64,000 bases of DNA from an uncultured Lactobacillus sp. (GCF_944327175.1 NZ_CALVGT010000002.1:24352-88351); one strand, 5' to 3'. Counted from the first letter of the stretch, positions 1 through 9,110 are shown. Made by a program: numbers and translations. The notes: a model not told the origin generated them from the letters alone.

Positions 1-660
1 GACGGTCACAGCCTTGTCCAGGGTTTGGCTGCCCAAATGAAACATGCTGTCCCAGGTTGCCGCCGAGGCAGTGACGGAAGAAGTATCGTTGATGGCTGTC
101 CCGGCAAAGATGCCGAAAGAAGTCCCCGAAGTCTGGTCAAAGCCCAGGAGCTTGCCAAAGATGGGGAAGAGGATGGCGGCCAGGACGTTGAAAAAGAAGA
201 TAACAGAGATGGCCTGGGCCACTTCGTCGTCGTCAGCGTCAATAACCGGGGCGGTAGCGGCGATGGCGCTGCCCCCGCAGATGGATGAGCCAACCCCGAT
301 CAAGGTTGAGATCTTGCCGGGGATGTTTAAAGACTTGTGCAAAAGCCAGGCGAGCAAGAGAGAAGTAGAGATGGTGCAGATGATGATCGGCAGGGACTGG
401 CGGCCAGTCTTGACGACCACCTGCAGGTCCATCCCAAAGCCCAGGAGAACGACGGCCGTTTGCAGGATATACTTGGACGTCCACTTGATCCCGCTGGCCG
501 CGCCTTTCTTCTCTTCCCAAAAGAGGGTGATGATCATGCCAAACAAGATGGCGAAGACGGCGCCCCCGATGACTGGCAGGGCCTTGCCTAAGAACCAGGC
601 GGGGGTAGCGATGGCCAGGCAGACCAGGATGCCGGTCAGATTCTTTTTAATCCAATTCAT
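1..660 (-). CDS. YeiH-family putative sulfate exporter, C-terminus cut by window edge
   Basis: A membrane transporter of the YeiH (UPF0324, conserved hypothetical 698) family, proposed to export sulfate or similar small anions. The first 220 codons are visible and stay open to base 1, so the C-terminus lies outside the window. The start is the ATG at 658-660, giving [10 protein letters not shown]. Hydrophobic segments fill most of the sequence. The family signatures [17 protein letters not shown] and [12 protein letters not shown] are both readable. A LysR-type gene diverges from it across 117 bp, the usual transporter-regulator pairing. The family call is firm; the substrate is inferred. Confidence 0.9.
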   Translation of the reverse strand, partial: MNWIKKNLTGILVCLAIATPAWFLGKALPVIGGAVFAILFGMIITLFWEEKKGAASGIKWTSKYILQTAVVLLGFGMDLQVVVKTGRQSLPIIICTISTSLLLAWLLHKSLNIPGKISTLIGVGSSICGGSAIAATAPVIDADDDEVAQAISVIFFFNVLAAILFPIFGKLLGFDQTSGTSFGIFAGTAINDTSSVTASAATWDSMFHLGSQTLDKAVTV

Positions 661-736
661 TTCTTTTTGCCTCCAGATATTTTTTGAACATGCTTTAGTA
701 TAGTAGTAAAATGGTAGAAAATAAAATTATAGATTA

Positions 737-750
737 TTATCTGTCGATAA
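737..750. promoter_or_regulatory. Candidate LysR-type operator between divergent genes
   Basis: A perfect inverted repeat TTATC-N4-GATAA lies 27 bp before the LysR-type start codon and fits the T-N11-A form of LysR-family boxes. The 117 bp divergent spacer is strongly AT-rich and must hold both promoters. Assignment as an operator is inferred from position and symmetry only. Confidence 0.4.
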
Positions 751-777
751 AGCAAAATTATTATAAAGGGGCAGGGG

Positions 778-1653
778 ATGCTGGATTTTCGCGTCAAAAC
801 ATTTTTAACGGTCTGTGAGACCATGAACTTCACACGAGCGGCTGACCGCCTGCATGTGACCCAGCCGGCGGTGTCCCAGCACATCCGCTATTTGGAGAAG
901 GAGTACCAGGTCAAGCTTTTCAGCTACCAGGGCAAGAAACTGATCTTGACCGCGGCGGGAGAGAAACTCCGCCAGGCCATGCGGCAGATGCAGAGCGATG
1001 AGCGCCTGCTTAAAGCAGAAATTGAGCAGGCTGACCTGCCGCCGGTCCGCTTTGGGGTAACCATGACCATTGGGGAATACGCCTTAGCCCGGCCCCTCAG
1101 CCGCTTTTTAAAAGACCATCCCCAAAGCAATGTGGAAGTCGTCTATGGCAACACCCAGTTTTTGACCAAGAAACTGGATGAGGGGGACCTGGATTTTGCC
1201 TTGGTAGAAGGAGACCCGGCCAGGGGCTATGCCAGCCTGCGCTACCAAAGCGAGGACTTCATCGCCGTCTGCTCGCCAGATTTGGCTTTTGCCAAGGAGC
1301 CGGACCAGATTGCTGACCTTTTTGACCAGCGCCTTTTGGTTAGGGAACCGGGCTCAGGGACCAGGAAGATCCTGGAAGACAGCTTAGGCGCCCAGGGGCG
1401 GGAACTGAGCGACTTCAAGCAGTATGTCCAGGTCGGCAACATGCAGATGATCACCCAGCTGCTTTTGGCCAACTGCGGGGTCTCTTTCTTGTATCAGACC
1501 GCCGTCAGTGACCTTTTAAAGACAGGAAAGCTGCGGAAGTTAAATTTGCGGGACTTCCAGATCTGCCATGACTTCACTTTTATCTGGGAGAAGAGCAGCC
1601 TCTACGCCGACCGCCACCGGCAGATCTGCGAGGAACTTAAGGCAAGCAGATAA
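778..1653 (+). CDS. LysR-family transcriptional regulator
   Basis: A 291-residue one-component regulator of normal LysR length. Residues 1-60 form the winged helix-turn-helix, with the typical stretch NFTRAADRLHVTQPAVSQHI, and the rest is a periplasmic-binding-like effector domain. The ATG at 778 follows a purine-rich AAGGGGCAGGGG ribosome site. It is divergent from the YeiH-type transporter, so it most likely controls that gene in response to a small ligand. Related LysR-YeiH pairs are common in bacteria. The effector is unknown. Confidence 0.9.
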   Translation: MLDFRVKTFLTVCETMNFTRAADRLHVTQPAVSQHIRYLEKEYQVKLFSYQGKKLILTAAGEKLRQAMRQMQSDERLLKAEIEQADLPPVRFGVTMTIGEYALARPLSRFLKDHPQSNVEVVYGNTQFLTKKLDEGDLDFALVEGDPARGYASLRYQSEDFIAVCSPDLAFAKEPDQIADLFDQRLLVREPGSGTRKILEDSLGAQGRELSDFKQYVQVGNMQMITQLLLANCGVSFLYQTAVSDLLKTGKLRKLNLRDFQICHDFTFIWEKSSLYADRHRQICEELKASR

Positions 1654-1654
1654 G

Positions 1655-1693
1655 AAAAGGGCTTTTACCAAAATGAGGTAAAAGTCCTTTTTT
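1655..1693. terminator. Bidirectional terminator
   Basis: A 15 bp near-perfect stem (AAAAGGGCTTTTACC paired with GGTAAAAGTCCTTTT) is followed by a T run on the plus strand. It lies between the convergent LysR-type gene and the dipeptidase relic and probably serves both. Confidence 0.85.
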
Positions 1694-1701
1694 CTATATA
1701 G

Positions 1702-2580
1702 CTACTTGGTCAGTTCGTAAATGGCTTCCGCGTAGATGGCCAGGCTTTTTTCCAGTTCAGCCAGGCTGACGGATTCGTCGATGGCATGGGCGGTGTCCAG
1801 GCTGCCGGGGAAGGCAGGCCCGTAGCCGACCCCGTTTTTAAAGAAGCGGCCGTAGTTGGCGCCAGCGGAGATGATGGCCTCACTGGCTTGGCCAGTCTGC
1901 TTTTCGTAGACGGAAAGGAGGGTCTTGACGAAGGGGTCGTCGCCAGCAACGAAGTGGGGCTTTTCAAAGTCTTGGTAGGGCTGGAAAGTCGTCTGACAGA
2001 AAGCGCCGAACTTGTCATTTAGCTGCTGGCACATTTTTTCCGGGCTGGTCCCCTGGCTATAGCGGATGTCGCTCTTGATATAGGCTTCGGCTTGGCCCTT
2101 TTGGTAGCGGAAGATGGCCGGGCAGTTGATGGACTTGCCCATCTCGGAGTCAGTATTGGCGATCCCGATTTTTTCCCCGTAGTAGTCCGCTAGCTCAAAT
2201 TCACCGGCAAAGTCCAGGAAATTTTTAGCCCGGCCGGTGAAAGGAAAGGTCCGTAAGAAGCTGGCCAGGAGGCAGGCCCCATTTTTCCCTTCCCAAGGAA
2301 CTGAGGCGTGGGCGCTGACGCCTTCTAAACTTATCTTTAAGCTAGTACCATTGTCGCCAGCTAATTCGTTGATTTCCCCAGTCAAGCCATTTTTGGCCAA
2401 AAAGTCCGGGAAAGCTGCCTCAATTTTCACAAGATTCTCGCCAGAGACAACGGCGGTCGCGGCGGCTGGAATCATGTTGGTGGCCTGGCCGGCAGTGAAG
2501 GACTCAAGGATTAAGCCAGTAGCTTCTTTGCCAATAAAATCTGTCTTCAAAACAGCTAGACCAGCCGTGGTAACGCTCGC
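1702..2580 (-). pseudogene. PepV-like M20 dipeptidase, N-terminal third deleted
   Basis: The open frame resembles the C-terminal 280 or so residues of PepV-type dipeptidases (family M20, about 470 residues). It retains the lid-domain stretch GVSAHASVPWEGKNGA with its conserved histidine, and the C-terminal ending AIYAEAIYELTK, which matches my memory of L. delbrueckii PepV. The N-terminal part that carries most metal ligands and the catalytic glutamate is absent. Homology fades near base 2580, and an in-frame stop lies just upstream near base 2597. The only starts are internal, for example TTG at 2550, with no good ribosome site. It is almost certainly a relic of a PepV paralogue and catalytically dead. 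Confidence 0.8.
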
Positions 2581-2815
2581 TAGCGGGAAGGCCTACTTTA
2601 TTTCGGCCAACCAGTTCTTAGATGTGTTTCGCCAGGCGGCTTTTGCTCAATCGCACCAACTTGAGCTCTCTGGAAAAAGCCGGACCTGGTTACTCTTCTA
2701 ATCGATACTTCTCTTAAATTGTTTTAATTTTTAATTAATGTAGTCTTAAAGTGTAAATAAGTTTCTGTCAAGCGGCTTTTTGAAAAAAACTTTTTTCTTT
2801 TTCCCCCTATTCTAT
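2581..2815. other. Intergenic remnant sequence, origin unknown
   Basis: On the plus strand bases 2581-2701 stay open and end at a TAA, reading SGKAYFISANQFLDVFRQ and onward, which looks like the tail of a lost coding region; I cannot name the family. The GC content then drops sharply and 2702-2815 is AT-rich with nothing recognisable except homopolymer runs. The change in character at 2580 marks the deletion or insertion junction that cut the dipeptidase gene. Confidence 0.4.
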
Positions 2816-3382
2816 TTACTTTGCCGGATAGTCCTTAAGCTTGGCGTTCAGCTTGGAGTAGATCCGGTCGACAAACCAGGGCTCAGTTGACTTTTCCAGG
2901 GCTTCATCCAAGCCAAACCAGGCAACAGCCTTGTTTTCGTCGGCTTTCGGCCGGATAGGCAAGCTGTCGTCAGCCTCTAAGAGGTAGGTCACGTTTAAGT
3001 GCAAGTGTGACGGAACGTATTTGCCTTTTTTCTCATGCCCGTCCACGGTCAAAATCTCAGCAGAGTAAATTTGCTCCGTGACAGCTTTAGCTTTAACTCC
3101 GCTTTCTTCTTTGACTTCTTTTAAAGCCACCTGCAAAAGGTCCTGGTCGCCGTCCGCGTGCCCGCCCAGCCAGGCCCAGGAGTCGTAGATCCGGTGGTAG
3201 GCCATCAGAACTTTGTCCCGTTCCGGGTTGACTACCCAGGCTGAAGCGGTGAAGTGCTCGGCCAAATTGGACCGCAAGAACAGTTCTTCCCCGGTCTCCA
3301 GCCGGTGGATCATCTCTTTAACGTCGGCTGCTTCTTGCTCGTTAAAAGGGTGGTAATTTTGTAAATCAGTCAGTAAAGTCAT
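2816..3382 (-). CDS. NUDIX hydrolase
   Basis: A 188-residue NUDIX-fold hydrolase, expected to cleave a nucleoside diphosphate linked to another moiety. The Nudix box is readable as GHADGDQ...KEVKEESGV, with the metal-binding REUxEExGU core present as KEVKEESGV and the upstream glutamate replaced by glutamine. The start is the ATG at 3380-3382 behind an AGAGAAGAG ribosome site. It is a single gene convergent with the relic region and divergent from cysS. The substrate cannot be predicted. Confidence 0.88.
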   Translation of the reverse strand: MTLLTDLQNYHPFNEQEAADVKEMIHRLETGEELFLRSNLAEHFTASAWVVNPERDKVLMAYHRIYDSWAWLGGHADGDQDLLQVALKEVKEESGVKAKAVTEQIYSAEILTVDGHEKKGKYVPSHLHLNVTYLLEADDSLPIRPKADENKAVAWFGLDEALEKSTEPWFVDRIYSKLNAKLKDYPAK

Positions 3383-3526
3383 TTATTCTCTTCTCTCTAT
3401 TTTTTCTGTTTCGCTCTGTTCCCTCAGATTTTACCACGGGCGGTGATTGTCTGTTAAAATGTAGAGTGTTAAGTACTGAATTATTGCAGGTAAGGAAAAA
3501 CTTGTAAAAGAAAGCAGGAAAATATC

Positions 3527-4951
3527 GTGAAGCTTTTCAACACTTTAACTAGGCAAAAAGAAGAATTCAAACCCCTGGTTCCCGGCCAGGTCAGCATGTA
3601 CGTCTGCGGGCCGACGGTTTACAACTACATCCACATCGGCAATGCCAGAAGCGCCATCGCTTTTGACACCATCCGCCGCTACTTTGAATACAAGGGATAC
3701 AAGGTCAACTACGTTTCCAACTTTACTGACGTCGATGACAAAATGATCAACGAAGCTAGAGCAGAAGGCACGACCGTGCCGGAATTAGCTGAACGCTACA
3801 TCCAAGCCTTCCTGGAAGACACCCGGGCCTTGAACATCGAAGAAGCTACCCTTCACCCGCGGGCAACCCACGAAATCCCGGCCATCATCGACTTCATCCA
3901 GACCTTGATCGACAAGGGCTACGCCTATGAAGCAGACGGGGATGTCTACTACCGGGCTAAAAAGTTCGCTGACTACGGGCACTTGAGTGACCAGAACATC
4001 GACCAGCTGGAAGAGGGTGCCTCCCAGCACGTAAACGATGAAGAACAAGGCCGCAAGGAAGACCCGATCGACTTTGCCCTCTGGAAGGGGCAGAAGGAGG
4101 AAGACGAAATCGCCTGGGAGTCCCCATGGGGCAAGGGCCGGCCAGGCTGGCACATTGAATGCTCAGTCATGTCCACCAAGTACTTAGCTGACACCTTGGA
4201 CATCCACGGGGGCGGGCAGGACCTGGAATTCCCCCACCACGAAAACGAAATCGCCCAAAGTGAAGCCAAGACGGGCAAGAAGTTCGTCAACTACTGGCTG
4301 CACAACGGCTTCGTGACCGTGGGCAAGGATGAGGAAAAAATGTCCAAGTCCCTGCACAATTTCGTGACCGTCCACGATATTTTAAAGACCGTTGATCCCC
4401 AGGTTCTCCGCTTCTTCATGGCCAGCGTCCAGTACAGAAGCCAGATCAACTACTCGGAAGAAAACTTGGAGCAGGCCGCCAACATCCTGGACCGCTTCAA
4501 GAACACCCTGGAAGGGATCAACTACCGCCTGGCTGACGCGACTGAATCTTTGCCGGACCCGGACCTGGCCAAGCTGATCGCAGAAACCACGGCCAAGTTT
4601 GAAGCAGCCATGGATGACGACTTCAACGTGCAAAATGCCTTGACCGCCATCTACGAAGCCCTGCCAGCCGTTAACTCTAACGCTAACGCTGAAAAGGCCG
4701 ATAAGGAGAGTTTGCAGCTTTTTACTGAAAAATTAGCCGCCTGGCTCAGCGTCTTTGGCTTAGATGTTGACAAGCTCCTGGCCAAGGAAGCCGGCGATGA
4801 TGAGGCCATAATCGAAGAATTGGTTGCCCAGCGGACAGAAGCCAGAAAGAAAAAGGACTGGACTAAGAGTGACGAACTCCGCGACCAGCTTAAGGAAATG
4901 GGGGTAGTCCTCAAGGATACCCCGCAAGGAACCAGGTGGAGCCGTGAATAA
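3527..4951 (+). CDS. cysS: Cysteinyl-tRNA synthetase
   Basis: Class I aminoacyl-tRNA synthetase that charges tRNA-Cys. The 474-residue length is normal. The HIGH-type motif is HIGN at 36-39, the KMSKS motif is at 271-275, and zinc ligands include Cys27 (YVCGPTVYN) and the [14 protein letters not shown] histidines. The start is GTG at 3527 after an AGCAGGA site. An extended -10 (TGTTAAAAT) lies at 3452-3460. No T-box is visible in the leader. It overlaps mrnC by 8 bp, and rlmB follows, forming the conserved cysS-mrnC-rlmB operon. Confidence 0.97.
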   Translation: MKLFNTLTRQKEEFKPLVPGQVSMYVCGPTVYNYIHIGNARSAIAFDTIRRYFEYKGYKVNYVSNFTDVDDKMINEARAEGTTVPELAERYIQAFLEDTRALNIEEATLHPRATHEIPAIIDFIQTLIDKGYAYEADGDVYYRAKKFADYGHLSDQNIDQLEEGASQHVNDEEQGRKEDPIDFALWKGQKEEDEIAWESPWGKGRPGWHIECSVMSTKYLADTLDIHGGGQDLEFPHHENEIAQSEAKTGKKFVNYWLHNGFVTVGKDEEKMSKSLHNFVTVHDILKTVDPQVLRFFMASVQYRSQINYSEENLEQAANILDRFKNTLEGINYRLADATESLPDPDLAKLIAETTAKFEAAMDDDFNVQNALTAIYEALPAVNSNANAEKADKESLQLFTEKLAAWLSVFGLDVDKLLAKEAGDDEAIIEELVAQRTEARKKKDWTKSDELRDQLKEMGVVLKDTPQGTRWSRE

Positions 4952-5387
4952 AGTACAGAAGTTAACTGAAAAGAAGATCGATCCCAACACCTTGAGCGGG
5001 CAGACTCTGGCCTACTTAGGCGACGGGATCTATGAAGCCGCCATCCGCCGGCACTTGATCAAGGGCGGGATGCTGAAACCGCAGAATCTGCAAAGAGCAG
5101 CAACCCACTATGTCTCAGCCAAGGCCCAAGCGGGCCTGATTGCCAAAATGCTGGACACCGGCTTTTTGACTGAAGAAGAAGAAACAGCCTACCGGCGGGG
5201 CAGAAACGCCAAGACTCATACCAAGGCCAAGAACACCAGCCTGGCCACGTATGAAATGTCAACCGGCTTTGAAGCAGTCTTTGGCTACTTGGACCTGTCT
5301 GGTGAAGAAGGCAGGGTCAATGAATTGATTGCCTGGTGCATTGATGAGGTGGAAAGTGAAGGGACAAGGGAATATGTCTTCAACTAA
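4944..5387 (+). CDS. mrnC: Mini-ribonuclease III
   Basis: A 147-residue RNase III-like protein lacking the double-stranded RNA-binding domain; the family matures 23S rRNA in low-GC Firmicutes. The RNase III helical core is readable around [18 protein letters not shown] near residues 14-31, with the conserved aspartate. The GTG start at 4944 overlaps the end of cysS, so the two are translationally coupled. rlmB begins inside its last codons. Confidence 0.95.
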   Translation: MNKVQKLTEKKIDPNTLSGQTLAYLGDGIYEAAIRRHLIKGGMLKPQNLQRAATHYVSAKAQAGLIAKMLDTGFLTEEEETAYRRGRNAKTHTKAKNTSLATYEMSTGFEAVFGYLDLSGEEGRVNELIAWCIDEVESEGTREYVFN

Positions 5388-6123
5388 CAAGGATTTTGTC
5401 TTCGGCCGCCATGCCGGAATCGACTTTTTGAAAACCCAGGACAGCGAAAAAATCAACAAGGTCTTCCTGGCTGAAGGGGTTCAGGAGGACTTTGCCAGAG
5501 AAGTCTACCGCTATGCCAAAAAGAAGCATTTGATCATCCAGCGGGTGCCGAAAAACAAGCTGGACAAGCTGACTGGCGGGGAAAACCACCAGGGCTTGGT
5601 TTTGGCTGTCGCTTCTTTTGAATATGCCGACTTTGACCAGCTCTTGGACAAACTGGACCAAGAAGAGGCCCCCCTTTTGCTCATGCTGGACAATATTGAA
5701 GACCCCCACAACCTGGGCTCCATCCTCCGCAGCGCCGACGCGACCGGGGTTAGCGGGGTGATCATCCCTAAGCGCCGGGCCAGCGGCCTGACCAGCGTGG
5801 TGGCGAAGACCTCAACCGGAGCCATCGACCACGTGCCAGTTGCCCGGGTGAACAACCTGGTTCAAACCTGCCAGGCCTTGAAGGACCGGGGTTACTGGAT
5901 CTTCGGGACGGCCATGAAAGGCGATGACTACCGGAAGTGGAATGCCAATGGCAAGACCGTTTTGGTCATCGGCAATGAAGGCAAGGGAATCTCTCCACTG
6001 CTTCTTAAGCAAATGGACCAGACCTTGACCATTCCGATGATTGGTCACGTTCAATCCCTGAACGCTTCAGTAGCAACCGGGGTCCTGCTCTACCAGGCCT
6101 TTAACAGCCGCCACCCTTTGTAA
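5374..6123 (+). CDS. rlmB: 23S rRNA 2'-O-methyltransferase RlmB (TrmH family)
   Basis: A SPOUT-fold S-adenosylmethionine enzyme, 249 residues, expected to methylate the ribose of G2251 of 23S rRNA. The N-terminal substrate-binding domain is followed by knot-forming motifs NLGSILRSADATG, IGNEGKGIS and IPMIGHVQSLNASVATG. A longer open frame begins at 5329, but the ATG at 5374 gives the family N-terminus ([15 protein letters not shown]) and has AAGGGA just upstream. It overlaps mrnC by 14 bp. The operon ends at the hairpin at 6187. Confidence 0.94.
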   Translation: MSSTNKDFVFGRHAGIDFLKTQDSEKINKVFLAEGVQEDFAREVYRYAKKKHLIIQRVPKNKLDKLTGGENHQGLVLAVASFEYADFDQLLDKLDQEEAPLLLMLDNIEDPHNLGSILRSADATGVSGVIIPKRRASGLTSVVAKTSTGAIDHVPVARVNNLVQTCQALKDRGYWIFGTAMKGDDYRKWNANGKTVLVIGNEGKGISPLLLKQMDQTLTIPMIGHVQSLNASVATGVLLYQAFNSRHPL

Positions 6124-6186
6124 AGCAAATCGTTTACAGTTTGCGAAAAGTGATTGAATCAAACAATGGTTCGATTCTGTCAAGGT

Positions 6187-6231
6187 AAAAAGTCCTTTAT
6201 TCTGTGGGCAAACAGAATGAAAGGGCTTTTT
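6187..6231 (+). terminator. Terminator of the cysS-mrnC-rlmB operon
   Basis: An 18 bp stem (AAAAAGTCCTTTATTCTG with CAGAATGAAAGGGCTTTTT, one bulge) with an 8-base loop ends in a T run. The next reading frame begins only 3 bases later, so this hairpin also shapes the 5' region of the sigma-factor gene. Confidence 0.85.
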
Positions 6232-6234
6232 ATA

Positions 6235-6804
6235 ATGGGATTGACAAAGGAAAGAGAGCGCCTGCTGATCAGCCGGATTCAAAAAGATGACGATGAGCAG
6301 GCCCTTAAAGAACTGTATTACAGCTGCCTGCCCGTGATTGGCGGCACCATCAAGCAGTATTTTGTGGAGTTATATGACAGCCAGGACTGGGAGCAGGAGG
6401 CCTTGATCCTCTGCTATAAGACGGCCAAGCGCTTTGACTTAAAGCAAGGAAAGCCTTTTGTTGGCTTTTACAAGGTCAGCCTGCACAACCGGGCCATCAA
6501 CTTGATCAGACGAGGCAAGCGGAAAAAGCGCCTGTCGATCAGCGACCAGGTCTACTGGGAAGATGTGACTCCCGAACTTGAGCAGGCTTCCTGCTTGATC
6601 GCGAGTCCGCCGGCGCCTGTTCTGGACTGGCAGGATTTGGTTGAGTCTTTGAGCATGCTGGAATTGGAAGAATTGCTTTTGGAATTGGGCTATAAGCAGG
6701 CCGGGGAGATCAAGCGCCAGTACCAGGTCAATGAGATGGGGCTCAGACGGGCCAAATACCGGGTGAAGGAAAAAATCAAGCTAAAATTACGGATAGGTGC
6801 GTAA
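6235..6804 (+). CDS. Sigma-70 family RNA polymerase sigma factor, ComX/SigH-like
   Basis: A 189-residue alternative sigma factor. The region-2 like helices are at about 10-95 (including EQEALILCYKTAKRFDLKQG and HNRAINLIRRGKRKKR), and a region-4 like helix-turn-helix is at the C-terminus (QYQVNEMGLRRAKYRVKEKI). Size and layout match the ComX/SigH-like factors of lactobacilli, which sit after the cysS-rlmB operon. The start is uncertain: ATG 6235 or TTG 6241 both lie at the foot of the preceding terminator without a strong ribosome site, and in-frame ATGs exist upstream (6154, 6217). The role, perhaps competence genes, is inferred. Confidence 0.85.
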   Translation: MGLTKERERLLISRIQKDDDEQALKELYYSCLPVIGGTIKQYFVELYDSQDWEQEALILCYKTAKRFDLKQGKPFVGFYKVSLHNRAINLIRRGKRKKRLSISDQVYWEDVTPELEQASCLIASPPAPVLDWQDLVESLSMLELEELLLELGYKQAGEIKRQYQVNEMGLRRAKYRVKEKIKLKLRIGA

Positions 6805-6830
6805 ACATTTTAGCCAAATAGGACTATAAT
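6802..6830 (+). promoter_or_regulatory. Promoter of the 71-residue protein gene
   Basis: TAAACA (6802-6807) and a perfect TATAAT (6825-6830) are separated by 17 bp. A strong AGGAGG ribosome site follows before the start at 6873. The -35 box overlaps the stop codon of the sigma gene. Confidence 0.7.
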
Positions 6831-6872
6831 AACAGTTGTAGGATGAAAAAATTGTTTAGGAGGTAATCAAGA

Positions 6873-7088
6873 ATGTCAGAAATTGTTAAGACAGCTTTGC
6901 TGGATCGTTCAATGAAAGAAGTTTTTGATTGGAGTGACTCAGACACCCCTGTAAGAGATGCCCTTTGGTACTACTTCATGGAGTCAAACGGCCACAACAC
7001 CGACAAGACTGAGGAAGCCATGCTTCCATTCATGAGCGACTCTGACGACAAGATCATCGCATTTGTCAACGAAAACCTTAAGAAATAA
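6873..7088 (+). CDS. Small acidic protein of unknown function
   Basis: A 71-residue soluble, acidic protein with no membrane segment or recognisable motif. The ATG at 6873 has an excellent AGGAGG site 10 bases upstream and its own promoter, so it is very likely expressed. Codon use is like the surrounding genes. It is monocistronic, placed between the sigma gene and a strong terminator. I do not recognise the family. Confidence 0.75.
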   Translation: MSEIVKTALLDRSMKEVFDWSDSDTPVRDALWYYFMESNGHNTDKTEEAMLPFMSDSDDKIIAFVNENLKK

Positions 7089-7141
7089 TCTTTTCCCTAC
7101 ATTCCCGACCTCTTGTCTCACATATGGGAGGGGAAGGGGCA

Positions 7142-7177
7142 AAAAAACGACGGCTCTACGAGCCGCCGTTTTTTTCT
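7142..7177. terminator. Bidirectional terminator
   Basis: A GC-rich stem (ACGGCTC ... GAGCCGCCGT) is flanked by A and T runs. It separates the small-protein gene from the convergent DXS-like gene and suits both. Confidence 0.88.
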
Positions 7178-7208
7178 GTTAAAATAAGAATCTGGCTATA
7201 AATGCTGC

Positions 7209-8960
7209 TTAGTTAAATAAATGCTTGACGCTGGCAACGATTTGCTCAGCCGTCAATTGGTTGTGAACCAGGATCTGGTCATAGCTTTGGTCAACGTCGG
7301 TGTATTCCCGCTTTTCGCCAAAAGCCTTGACCAAAACCGGCCGGTCAGCCAGGTAGCCGGCCACCTTTTGTCCGAAGCCCCCGTCCAGGATATTGTTTTC
7401 TAAAGTAATTACGGCCTGGTAGTGCCGGGCTAAGTGGTCCAGGCAGTCAGTATCCAGGATATTGGCTGACAAAGGATTGTAGAGGGTAGCATCAAGTTCT
7501 TCAGCAACTTGGTTGCCTAATTCCTGCATGTCGCCTAAAGCCAGGATAGCAATCTTTTTGCCGGCCCGCCGCTTTTGGTAGTGGATGTGCCGGTAGCCTT
7601 CAAGAGCGGCTCCGCCGGCTGGAACTTGCCGGACTGGCAGCTTGATAGCTACAGGGCCGTCTTTTTGCTTCAAGGCCCAGTTGATCATGGCCGCTTCTTC
7701 AGTCAAGCTGGTCGGGGCCAGGTACTTCCAGTTAGGCAGGTTGCTGACCATGACCTGGTCAAAGACGCCCACGTGGGTCTTGGAGTTGGCCTGGATCCCG
7801 CCGCCAGCCACGATCATGACGACTGGCAAATTATTAGCCGCCACGTCATGGCTGAGCTGGTCAAAGGCCCGCTGCAGGAAGGTGGAGTTTTCAAAAAGGA
7901 CTGGCCGGCCGCCGGCCTTGGCAAAGCCCGCCGCGAAGGCCACGGAATCCTGCTCGGCGATCCCGACGTCGACGTAGTGGTCCGGGTAAGACTTTTTAAA
8001 GGAGTCCAGGCCAAAGACGCCAGGGATGGCGGCAGTGACGGCCATGATGTTTTCCTGGCCGCCATCAATAGCGCTAGCCACGGTCTTAACGGCAATTTCC
8101 GCTGGAGTCGGGCTCGCGGCAACGGTCTTTGGTGAATCATCGCTTAAGTCGAAGGGGCGGACCCAGTGGTGCTTTTCTTCATCCTCAATAGCTGGCTCAT
8201 AGCCCTTGCCTTTTAAGGTGTTGACGTGCAAAACCAGGGGATGGTCGACGTCATGGATTTCTCTGAAGGCCTTAATCATGCTTTCCAGGTCATTGCCGTC
8301 AGCCACATAGCGGTAATCAAAGCCGAAGGCCTTAAAAGGATTTTCCGGATCCTGCCCCTGGCTGTCTCTCAGCTTCTTCAGGGCCGTGGTCAAGCCGCCG
8401 ACATTTTTGTCAATGGACCATTGGTTGTCATTGATGACGATGACCAGGTTGCCCTTTTCCAGCGCGGCGTTATTTAAGCCTTCATAGGCCATCCCGCCGG
8501 TCAAGGAGCCATCGCCGATGACGGCCATGATCCGCTCGCTGCCGCCTAAGAGGTCCCGGGCCTTGGCCATGCCGGTGGCTAAAGAGATGGAGGTAGAAGT
8601 GTGGCCAACGGCATAGTAGTCGTAGGGACTTTCATCGGGATTAGTGTAAGGAGTCACCTTGCCGTAAGCTTCCGGGTCCAGCCAGGCATAAGCCCGGCCC
8701 GTCAGCATCTTGTGGGGATAGGTCTGGTGGGAGATGTCCCAGATGATTTTGTCGCCGGGGGCGTCAAAGACATAGTGGTAGGCGATGGTCAGTTCCACGA
8801 TCCCCAGGTCAGGACCCAGGTGGCCGCCAACCGCCGCGTCTTTCTCGATGATCAAGTGGCGGATTTCTGAAGCCAGCTGCTTCATTTCTTCCAGATCCAG
8901 GACCTTAAGGTCAGCTGGTGACTTGATTTTGTTGAGCAGGTATTCAGGATGTTGATTCAT
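7209..8960 (-). CDS. DXS-like thiamine-diphosphate enzyme (transketolase family)
   Basis: A 583-residue protein with the DXS domain order. Recognisable motifs are HLGPDLGIVELT with His48, WDISHQTYPHK with His79, the thiamine-diphosphate motif GDGSLTGG (149-156) to NDN (177-179), AEQ with Glu336, and FLQRAFDQ (361-368). The usual GADG-THQG substrate loop reads ANSKTHVG (391-398), so the aspartate is Asn, and the tyrosine before STFLQR is also Asn. No other MEP-pathway gene is in the window, and lactobacilli normally make isoprenoids by the mevalonate route. A thiamine-diphosphate carboligase is therefore certain, but deoxyxylulose-phosphate synthesis is doubtful. The ATG follows a GAGGAGAAG site. 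Confidence 0.85.
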   Translation of the reverse strand: MNQHPEYLLNKIKSPADLKVLDLEEMKQLASEIRHLIIEKDAAVGGHLGPDLGIVELTIAYHYVFDAPGDKIIWDISHQTYPHKMLTGRAYAWLDPEAYGKVTPYTNPDESPYDYYAVGHTSTSISLATGMAKARDLLGGSERIMAVIGDGSLTGGMAYEGLNNAALEKGNLVIVINDNQWSIDKNVGGLTTALKKLRDSQGQDPENPFKAFGFDYRYVADGNDLESMIKAFREIHDVDHPLVLHVNTLKGKGYEPAIEDEEKHHWVRPFDLSDDSPKTVAASPTPAEIAVKTVASAIDGGQENIMAVTAAIPGVFGLDSFKKSYPDHYVDVGIAEQDSVAFAAGFAKAGGRPVLFENSTFLQRAFDQLSHDVAANNLPVVMIVAGGGIQANSKTHVGVFDQVMVSNLPNWKYLAPTSLTEEAAMINWALKQKDGPVAIKLPVRQVPAGGAALEGYRHIHYQKRRAGKKIAILALGDMQELGNQVAEELDATLYNPLSANILDTDCLDHLARHYQAVITLENNILDGGFGQKVAGYLADRPVLVKAFGEKREYTDVDQSYDQILVHNQLTAEQIVASVKHLFN

Positions 8961-9081
8961 TTCTTCTCCTCATGGCCGGCTAACCGGCAATCTTGTAAAC
9001 TGCGTTTTTACTAGTACCATTATGACACAGGGGCCGCTTAAGATGTGAAAATAAAGCCCGGCAAAGTCAGTCATATAATAG

Positions 9082-9110
9082 TTGCTTTTAGGGCGGATTT
9101 TTGCTAAAAT
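9082..9110 (+). promoter_or_regulatory. Promoter of rpmG-secE
   Basis: TTGCTT (9082-9087) and TAAAAT (9105-9110) are separated by 17 bp, 25 bp before the rpmG start. Confidence 0.7.

Noticed and set aside
3383-3526. T-box before cysS
   Set aside because: No GGTGGTACCGCG-like T-box, specifier loop or terminator stem is visible in the 144 bp.
6150-6190. A tRNA T-arm-like GGTTCGATTC before the sigma gene
   Set aside because: No acceptor, D or anticodon arms can be formed around it.
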